From assembly GCF_000611645.1 (NCBI RefSeq), contig NW_014013532.1:6055-33963 (forward strand): DNA of 27,909 bases. Direction: 5' to 3'. Shown here one piece after another: positions 20,693-27,909 of this stretch. Below the pieces are notes generated by a model. That model searched no databases. It was not told where the DNA came from and saw only the letters and a list, made by a program, of their open reading frames with translations. Every line of letters starts with the position of its first letter. Position 1 is the first letter of the stretch. The position numbers were made by a program, and so were the translations under genes. The DNA comes from Monoraphidium neglectum. Taxonomy: Eukaryota > Chlorophyta > Chlorophyceae > Sphaeropleales > Selenastraceae.

Positions 20693-23214
20693 CGCACGCG
20701 CCCGCGTGAACGTGCGTGCACGCGCATGCACACGCTTGCATGCGGGTTGTGCGCATTCGTGCTTGTGTGAGAGTGCATGGGCTGTGTGAGCGGATGAGTG
20801 TCAGTAAAATTCAAAATTGTACTGCAAGCAGAGGTCTATATGCAGGCAACACTGGCGCACATTTCTGCAGCCTTAGGCCTCAATTCCACGATCTCCCTTT
20901 CCCCTCTCTCTTTGCACCCCCTATCTCCCCGCAGCGCCCCCACCTGCTTTGCGTGCACACCGAAGTCCTCAATCTTTGAAAGGGGGATGGTCTGGTACTC
21001 GCTGGGCCCCTCGTCAGGGGGCTTGTAGCCCTCGGGGTAGGTCCTGATTGGGCCAAAGGGGGTGGGGGCGATGATGAGGTGAGCTGCAGAGGACGTTCAC
21101 GGGGTGATCGAGGCAGGGCAGGAGCCGGTGACAAGATTTCATTGCAGCCTTGGATGGCCGTGCACTGCACGCCCGAGATAAATCGCAGGAGATCCTCCCC
21201 TTTGCTCTCTGCTGCACCGCCCCTGTTGCCCTTGGGTGCGCGTGCATAGATGGCTTTCCACCTCGCCCACCTGAAGGCGCCGATCTCGACCTTGCCGCTG
21301 GCCATGGTGCGCACCGGGTCCACCACCACCTGACAGCGGTCGGCAGGTGAGGGGAGGGGGGGGGCAAACAAAGCAGTGAGCACGAGGTGCATTCCCGGAG
21401 GGTCCGTGGGGCTGGCAGAATAAGTGCTGCATGAGTATCTACAGCTCGCAGCAGGGGCACGCGTTGCACAATGAACGAGCCGCCGAGCCACGGAGCGGCG
21501 AGTTGGCTTGCCCCGATTTTGCAGTGTTGCGGCGGCAGCAGGGGGTGCTGCATGTCAGCAGGGGCGGGGGCTCACTGCGAGGAAGGGCTCCTGGAACTGC
21601 TGGTTGAGCATCTGAGTGGAGCAGTCGATGCCTGTCAACGAGGACGAGGGGAAGGAGTTGGTGTTTGCAACACGCTTGTGTTGGCGCACCACCGGTCGTG
21701 ACTGGGACAATCATGCGAGCGGGGTGAGACGTACGCGGAGGTCAGGGCAGGACACACGCAGCGTAGCCGTGCATGGCGGCCGCGGGGTCGTGGTGAGAAT
21801 CAGCAAGACGAGCGGAGAGCAAGATGAGCAGAGAGTTGTACACGCACCTGAGAGCCAGCAGCCATAGCCAGGGTGAGAGTGATACCAGCCCACAACGTTC
21901 TCGGGGCGCCCCACACACTGCACGAGAACAGCGAGGGATGTTGGGGCCATGCCTCCCGCAAAGGGTGGATGCGCTTGGCATGTGAGGGAGTGCAATGCCT
22001 ACAGGCAAGGGTGGAGCCAACGGGCCCCCATCTGCCTGCACCCTTTGCAGCGCCACTCCGAAGGGAGCTGACCGCAGCAGCAGAGGTGCGGCCGCTGTTG
22101 CCGACGATGCCGTTAGTCCCCCATGCGTCCCTTGACCTCCCTTCCCCCTGACCTTGGTGCTGTCTACAAAATCCACCATGTACTCATACGCCTCCGCCTT
22201 TGATGCGAGGAATGAGGGGATGCAGGGTTGCGCAGGTTGATTATGGGGACCCGGGCTGTGCAGGTGCTGATTCAACGCCTTGCCCAGGGACAGGGTGATG
22301 CCTTTTGTGTTCCTGAATCATCAGCCCGCCCCATCGACATGACACCAGCAGGCGCCTGCCCATGCACATGCCCACCTGCGCGTTCACGCGGGTCTCCGTC
22401 CCCTCCACTGGCAGCGCAAAGCTGTCGATGACCACAAACGTGTCACCTTGCACCTTCCCCTGCATGAGGCCCATCACCTGGCAAGGTGGAGAGCGCAGCG
22501 GAAAAGAATCGCATGCGTGTACGCGTGTGTTTGTGTATGTGTGTGTGCTTGTGCGCGTGCGCACGTGCATATGTGTGTGCGCGTGTGCGCGCACACGCAT
22601 GTGTGCGTGTGCGCGCATGTGTGCACACGCGCGTGAGTGCGCGCGCGTGTGCATATCGCGCACATGTAGAAAGCGAGGGGAAGCGGCCGCCTCAGTTGCA
22701 AGGCTCCGCTTCCAAAGCAGGGCCTCCTGCAGCACAGATAACGCATCCAAACGCTTGATTCTCCTCACCTCCAGGTTGCCGCCAGACCGCGCATGGATTG
22801 CCATCTTGAGCAGCGCCAGAGCCGACATGCGCACACTGGCGGGCAAAAGGGGATGGTACGGCCGTGTAGGACTGCGCCTGGAATTGTAGGTGTGGCGCCT
22901 GCATGCAGGCTTCATTGACACGTTGCAACACGTGCAATCATCCATAGACCTGCAGCTGCAAATGATTGTTGTTGAACCACACACTTGCAGGGCTTGACCG
23001 AGCGCCAACTGCGCGACTCGCCCCTCGCCGCTCACATCCTCCACACTCACTGCTTGAAATACTGGGGATCTTTCTGCCAGGGCTTCTGCTGTTGGATGGT
23101 CTGCTGCTCCTGAAGGTCATACCTGTAAAGCCCATCGGCCTCGCTGGCGGATGTGGACGCAACGGCGTTCTCCAGTTCCCACCGCTGCTGCGCGACGCTT
23201 GCGCCCGCTGCCAT
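19263..23214 (-). CDS. CSN5: COP9 signalosome subunit 5 (JAMM deneddylase)
   Basis: Twelve exons in transcript order: 23214-23051, 22835-22769, 22477-22376, 22197-22153, 21917-21848, 21631-21576, 21329-21271, 21043-20944, 20516-20408, 20189-20134, 19808-19665 and 19442-19263 (TAA). They total 1152 nt or 383 residues, with all phases matching. CSN5 is the zinc isopeptidase of the COP9 signalosome that removes NEDD8 from cullins. The JAMM/MPN+ residues are intact: Glu77 (in GGNLEVMGL) and [14 protein letters not shown], giving His139, His141 and Asp152. Other family landmarks are [75 protein letters not shown] and [12 protein letters not shown]. Rpn11 is excluded because [11 protein letters not shown] near residue 50 and these later blocks are CSN5-specific. 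The last 40 residues are an Ala/Gly-rich extension. Several introns contain long dinucleotide repeats. The start ATG matches the N-terminal length of known CSN5. Confidence 0.96.
19828..19840 (-). repeat. Poly-G (poly-C in transcript) run in CSN5 intron
   Basis: Thirteen G on the plus strand become a C-run in the CSN5 transcript, about 20 nt before the exon 11 acceptor. It therefore serves as part of the polypyrimidine tract. Confidence 0.75.
19960..20050 (+). repeat. (CA)n microsatellite in CSN5 intron between exons 10 and 11
   Basis: An almost pure (CA)n run at 19991-20050 with one TC interruption is flanked by degenerate CA-rich sequence from about 19960. The transcript (minus strand) carries (UG)n here. 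The repeat lies entirely inside intron 19809-20133. Confidence 0.95.
20539..20703 (+). repeat. (TG)n / TTTG-interrupted microsatellite in CSN5 intron between exons 8 and 9
   Basis: A long TG tract with TTTG interruptions ends in a perfect (TG)n stretch and then alternating CG. It lies within intron 20517-20943. The transcript carries (CA)n, the complement of the (UG)n in the intron after exon 10. Confidence 0.95.
22513..22666 (+). repeat. Degenerate TG/CG/CA alternating tract in CSN5 intron between exons 2 and 3
   Basis: About 150 bases of almost strictly alternating purine-pyrimidine sequence (GTGTGT, GCGCGT and ACACGC mixtures) inside intron 22478-22768. Several short segments are self-complementary. 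It looks like an old, decayed dinucleotide repeat and is Z-DNA-prone. Confidence 0.85.
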
Positions 23215-23841
23215 GATGGCACGCCGCGGCCCCGCTGCGAGGTTTACGCCAGCCAGAAAGTTGATGTGGTCGATCTATGGCTCACGGGTTGGTGAAGTGT
23301 GTCGGAGGAGGCGCGGGCAGCGTCCAGATCAGGATGATCTCCGTGTGTGCTTCAGCGGGGTGCGGCTGAGACTCCGTGTTATAACAGATTTTTATAGCGG
23401 ACTTACGCAACGGATTGGCAGATACCGAGGCTCATATGCGCACGCTGCCCACGGCATGCTGGGTGCGGTGTGTGTTGATCATGGAGGGCGCATCCTGCGA
23501 GGCGTTGACCCTGTTGAGGCACCTCTGTGGCACCTGGGATGTACTCTTGCCAGCAAAGGCCCCAGGTTGTTCTGGACGCATCAGATATACACTTTGCAGT
23601 CTGAATCAAACCCAACAGGCTTGATTTCAGGCACTGCCCGAGCCACCGCCATTCACGGATGCCACTCGCTGATTCAGATTTAGCACAAGTGGTGTGCTAA
23701 ATCAACAAAGCAGTGCCACAGGCCATGCAATTAATGAATGCGGGGTGGCACAAATGCTAATATGTTTCACGCAGAGTGTTTACTGGTTTATTGGTCACAG
23801 CCCCTTTTGTGGGTTTTTTCGGCATCCCCTCCATCCCATGA
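23215..23841. other. Intergenic: gene F 3' flank and CSN5 promoter region
   Basis: About 630 bases separate the gene F stop from the CSN5 start. It contains a perfect hairpin (separate entry). No TGTAA was found for gene F here, and no gene is supported. Confidence 0.6.
23677..23703. repeat. Perfect 11-bp inverted repeat with 5-nt loop
   Basis: Arms GATTTAGCACA and TGTGCTAAATC pair perfectly around the loop AGTGG. It starts about 140 nt beyond the gene F stop, in its likely 3' UTR or immediate flank, and about 460 nt upstream of the CSN5 ATG. The role is unknown; it could be an RNA stem-loop or a palindromic protein-binding site. Confidence 0.85.
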
Positions 23842-25524
23842 TCACGGCCCGAAGCGCCTGGCAGCAGATCGCAGCAGGCGCCGCGCATTGCCCCCAACAG
23901 CATTGGCCAAGCCGCCCATGCCGCTCATCTTGACTGTTAACGCCGGACCCGCCGCTGCCGCTGGACCCGCATAGCCACGCACGGACGCAACCAGTGACTG
24001 CAGCAGCTGTGCAGGGTCTTCAGGCGTGGAGCCATTTCTTGCCAGGGTGGCATTCACGACATCTGCAAGGCGGCCTGTGCCTGCGCGCAAGGGGCAAGGC
24101 GCCCCTTGGCGGCAGGTGATCGTGCCGGGGCTGGCGGACCCCCCAAAAGCAGCGAAAGCCGTGGGGAGATCAACGACTGCCAGTGCCGCCGCATCAGTAC
24201 TGCTAATCGAGGGGGTGCTGGTGCAGGCGCCCTCCAGCAGTGCATTCAGATAGCCCACGGGCGTTGCAATGGTAGCACCAGCGCCGGCCACGGGTTGACT
24301 GGATGACCTGCGCAGTGTGCAAAGTGGTAGGGTGTGTGGAGAGAGGGACGGTGCAACAGCGCCCGGCCGTGGGCAAGCCTCCCAGGATGCAGGTCAGCGC
24401 GTACAACGGCGACGGAGCGGAGCGGGCACCGGGCCAGCCAGGATCTTTGCAGCTTCTGACACATTTGATTGGTCATCATGGCTGCATTGCATCAGGTTGC
24501 CTGGCCCCAACCCGCGCCCGGCCCCCGCTGACATGCACACCGCCCATTTTGCACAACTGCAACCTTTGGACTTTCCGTGCGTAGACAGGCAAAAGGAAGA
24601 ACACAATCCCAACTTGCAGGCGCAAACCGTGTTCGAGATGGGATGCGCACATGTACGCGTTGTACACTGCACAGATGTTTCGGATGGCGTCAACAGCATC
24701 ATTAATTGTGCCGCTGGACTCGCCGGAAGCAGGTGCGCGGGCGAGATTTGAGCGATTGGTCGACGCTGTTGAGTTGGCCGGCCCTGCAGAGAGCTGTTGA
24801 GCGATGGCGTCCAGGCGCGTGCGGGCGACGTCCAGCCGTGCGGCCAGCTCTGACCTGGTCCCCAGGAAGAGCTGGCCCACTGTCGGCGCTGTTGGCACGG
24901 CGACAGCACTGATGTTTGAGCGAGCGGCCGATGCTAGGGTGGCGCCCGCCGCGTCGATTACCGAACTCCCAAGGAGTGAGAACAAAAGTGCTGGGATGAG
25001 GTCGGCGCCGGCGGCGACATCCGCTGGGGTAGCAGACTGCGCAACCGCAGCTTCCACGCGGCGTAAGCGCTGAGCTGGCAGAATCGAGGCGTTCAGGGTG
25101 CTTGAAGGTGGGACAGCACTGTCATTGCCAGGAGCGTCCAAGGCAACTTGTCTGGCGTCACCAGGGCGGACGGCGCCGGACTGAACGCTGGCAGCAAAGG
25201 ATCCCAGCTCGTTGACCACTGGCAGGTTCAGGCTCGGCACGACACCTGTCAGTGCCTCCTGTACGCATGGGCGGCAGCAGTGCGTGCGTGGAAGGTGCAC
25301 GGAAGGTGAGCGTCTGAACGGCGCCAGCCGGCAACATGCGAGCAGCGCCATTTGTGCCCAGGCTGCCATGCTAACACACCCTACCGGGATCCTACCGGCT
25401 GTTTGGCAGCAAATGCGGCGGGGTTGGTGGTGGTCTCATCCTGTGCGGCGCCACAGCTGCTGCCAGCAAGGGCAGCCAATACAAGCGTCCCCAGCACACA
25501 GATGGACCGAGAGTGCTGCTGCAT
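23842..25524 (-). CDS. Secreted Ala-rich glycoprotein of unknown function (gene F)
   Basis: Three exons in transcript order: 25524-25396, 25258-24651 and 24307-23842 (TGA), total 1203 nt or 400 residues. Phases are consistent, but the exon 2 donor (GTGCGC after 24651) was chosen partly to satisfy phase. The N-terminus MQQHSRSICVLGTLVLAALA plus GSSCGA is a clear signal peptide, with the mature chain starting near AQDETTT. The body is Ala/Ser/Leu-rich and mostly helical in appearance, with seven N-glycosylation sequons (NDS, NAS, NIS, NST, NRS, NAT, NGS), a pair of nearby Cys (CRQGAPC) and a basic C-terminus (RRLLRSAARRFGP). There is no membrane anchor at the C-terminus. I do not recognise a family. 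Secretion and glycosylation are inferred from sequence. It is transcribed divergently from gene G. Confidence 0.72.
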
Positions 25525-26722
25525 GGTGCCGATGTTATAATGTGGGCATGTGACCTACAAGTGGAGGGTGTCAAACAAACGACGAAAACCAAAAACAAAA
25601 GGGCTGCAAGCGCAGTTCGCGGAGCTTCTGATTTCGTGATCGGCCGAGACACACCGCACAGAGTAGCACGAGGGTGGAAAACCCCAGGAAAAGACCTGGG
25701 ATTGATGCATCTTGCGTTGGAGAACGTCTTCAACACGAGCGTGTGTCTCATGTTGACCCAATTGACTGATGACATCCTGCCCAGACATACAAAAAAACAT
25801 GCGTCGAGGTTCTGAACAGTCAATCACACGGTATTCACATATTGAATGCAAGTCCTTATGTTCATTGATGCTTGTTGAAATCCCCTGTCTGTGGCAGGCC
25901 TGTGCGTAGCAGGTAAGGCATTGCTGGTGCGTCCTAAAGCGCATCGCGCGCGTGAGGAGTTTGCACGGCAAGATGTAGCCCAACAACGAAAGACGGCCAG
26001 AGTTGAATAAAGCAATGCCATAAAATTCAAGAGGGGCAAACGTTGCATGGAAGTGCGGGCAACTGCAGCCGGGCCTGGCACGGTCCTGAGAAGTCAGGCG
26101 CGCAGGCTCAACTGAACATGCTCATCAACTTGATGTGCTGGGCGCCAAGACCGGGACCAGCCTTCCCCCTCAACATGGCCCTGCTCGATCTGGCAGGTGC
26201 ACACCCGGCCCGAGCACCTTTCCGCCCCCCCCGCCGTGCTGCATCTTTGGGCCCACGCCTGTCTCACTGGCCGACCACGCACTTAAGCATGATCGGGTGG
26301 ACCGCGCTGCCGACTATTATCTCTATCGTCCAGCCTTGATAACCCAACATTTGACCCACCAGACGGACCGTGGGGTCAGTAGTCAGGTAGGTTCATAGGT
26401 GACCGCGTTCCAACCGACTCGTCCACCCGCTGTGACAAATGCGAACAACGTCTGTTTGGCATCACTATACCACCTAGGTTAGCATGTGTATTGCAGGCTC
26501 ATAGGTTGGTTGCATCGCCGCAGCTTGATCTTGCACAAGCGCCTCGCTGCCGGGTGGCACAGTATAGGATCAGCGAAACAACTTTTCGACTGCAGAGCGC
26601 TCATTTCTAGGCTACAGCTGCGGCGTGCGCCGCAGCAGAGGCAGCAGCGGCAGGGCGGCGACGCGCAGCAGCGAAACGTGCCGCGCTCAGTTGGGCGTTG
26701 CAGCGGCGCACACCCTGCCGCG
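25525..26722. other. Divergent promoter region between genes F and G
   Basis: About 1.2 kb between the two start codons, containing both promoters and 5' UTRs. It is less GC-rich than the flanking exons. No TATA box, RNA gene or protein-coding exon could be supported. Confidence 0.55.
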
Positions 26723-27909
26723 ATGGAGTTCCGCGAATACGCTTGGGCGCAGCAGCTGTACAGGCAGCGCCTGATCTACGGCCCGGCCGCCGAGGCGACG
26801 GAGAAGTCGTACCCCAAGTACCCGGCTGCAGCGCTGCGCGAGCTCATCCGCCAGTCCAAGCACCCCCACAACCTCGAGCCCCTGCTGCTCACGCTCGCGC
26901 GCCCCGCCAACGACGACACCCGCAAGCGGTTCGCGGAGCTGGCCGGGGAGCTGGTCCTCGTGGAGCGCGCGCTGTCGGATGACGTCGTCTGCGAAGACCT
27001 GCAGGTGGTGGTTGGTGGCAGGGTGGAGAAGGCGCCAGACGGCATGCTCTACCCCGACAAGCACTCCCAGGTGGGGCGGGCGCTGCGTGCCGGCCCGCGT
27101 GAGCCGTGTGTGAAGCCTGCGGAGAACGCGCGGGGACATTCAGGCGACTGCACGGGCGAGGCAGCATGAAGCACACGCCCCGCGCCCCTCACCTGCGCCC
27201 TGCCGGGCCTGCGGGCCTGCCGACCTGGAGAGGTGTGCTTGTTTGTGCAGCAACCCTCCCCTCCACCCCCCCTCCACCAGGTGCCTTATGAGGTCTGGGT
27301 GCGCGTCGAGATGCTGCAAACGCTCACCATCATGTTGAACGAAGGCGCCGTGCGCTCCCTGACACCTGGCATGCAGTCAAAGCTGGTCAACGACCTGCTG
27401 GCGCGCGTGGCAGACTCAGAGCGACACGCCTTGGTTCGGGGCTACGCGCTGCGCGCTGCGCACGCGGCGGTGGTTGCCTTCAACGCGGTGCGGCCCGAGG
27501 TGCTGCGGCCGGGCGGGGCACAAAGCGAGGGGGGTGCGGCGGCTGCAGGCCCGTTTGTGAGGGCGGCCGTGGCGGCGCTGCGGCTGGCGGCCGGCGACGC
27601 GGCGGATGACACCAACGGCGGCGCGGGCGGCGGCCCGGAGGCGGCGGCGGTCGCGGCAGCGGGGCCGATCAACCCGTACGTGGCAGACCCATTCGAGCGC
27701 CTCAAACTGCTCAGCACTGCCTGCCAGGCGCTGTACCTAGCCGTCACCGGCCCAGACGCGGCGCCCACGCTATTTGGCGCCGCCAGTCGGCAGCTGCGGG
27801 ACACCCAGCAGCCCCCGGCAGTGCTGGCGCTCGCCGCCGCTGGTGCGGCGCCGCTGCTCGCACGCGCGGTCGAGGCGGCGGCGGCCGCGCTCCTGGATGA
27901 GCGCGCGGC
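26723..27909 (+). CDS. Unrecognised conserved-looking protein (gene G), 3' end missing
   Basis: Exon 1 is 26723-27070 and exon 2 runs from 27281 past the end of the window. The phase 0 join gives at least 325 residues. The ATG at 26723 sits in a good context (CCGCGATGGA) and is the first in-frame ATG. The chain starts MEFREYAWAQQLYRQRLIYG and continues with helical, Leu-rich sequence: LRELIRQSKHPHNLEPLLLT, RKRFAELAGELVLVERALSD, VRVEMLQTLTIMLNEGAVRS and MQSKLVNDLLARVADSERHA. An Ala/Gly-rich insert (about residues 190-235) follows, then further helical sequence with NPYVADPFERLKLLSTACQA. The pattern suggests an alpha-solenoid (HEAT/ARM-like) fold, but no motif identifies the family. Both exon edges have good splice sites (CAG/GTGGGG and a pyrimidine-rich CCAG acceptor). 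Confidence 0.7.

Noticed and set aside
22484..22680. Possible CRISPR-like or satellite array
   Set aside because: There is no regular repeat-spacer spacing; it is a decayed alternating dinucleotide tract inside a CSN5 intron.
19263..23214. Rpn11/PSMD14 as an alternative identity for the JAMM protein
   Set aside because: The [12 protein letters not shown]-terminal block, the [17 protein letters not shown] block and the [17 protein letters not shown] block are CSN5-type, not Rpn11-type.

Overview
This window reads as nuclear DNA of a green alga (Chlorophyta). It is GC-rich, and every gene found is split by spliceosomal introns, mostly GT-AG with at least one good GC-AG. Pentanucleotide TGTAA, the usual chlorophyte poly(A) signal, lies downstream of the stop codon in five of the seven genes. 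A nuclear photosystem II gene (PsbX) with a plastid/thylakoid targeting leader shows that the organism is photosynthetic. I cannot name the genus. All gene models were spliced by hand from donor and acceptor sites and reading-frame phase, so exon edges are predictions.

Layout. 1-10.5 kb (+ strand): three head-to-tail genes for secreted or surface proteins. These are (A) the 3' part of a large protein with beta-propeller-like sequence, (B) an Ala/Pro-rich protein with a signal peptide and a hydrophobic GPI-like C-terminus, and (C) an Ala-rich, N-glycosylation-rich single-pass membrane protein. 10.9-25.5 kb (- strand): four head-to-tail genes. In transcription order from high to low coordinates they are (F) a secreted Ala-rich protein with seven N-glycosylation sequons, COP9 signalosome subunit 5 (CSN5, JAMM deneddylase, 12 exons), psbX (4 exons), and a jouberin/AHI1-like protein with a seven-bladed WD40 propeller (about 9 exons). 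26.7 kb to the end (+): the 5' part of an unrecognised gene (G), transcribed divergently from F.

The genes do not form one pathway. CSN5 acts in cullin deneddylation, PsbX in photosystem II, and the jouberin homologue belongs to a family that works at the ciliary transition zone. Genes A, B, C and F are all predicted to be exported or at the cell surface, so the region is enriched for extracellular proteins. The most notable points are the jouberin homologue in an alga, complementary (CA)n and (UG)n tracts in two CSN5 introns that bracket exons 9-10, and the secreted protein A, whose sequence resembles bacterial secreted proteins.
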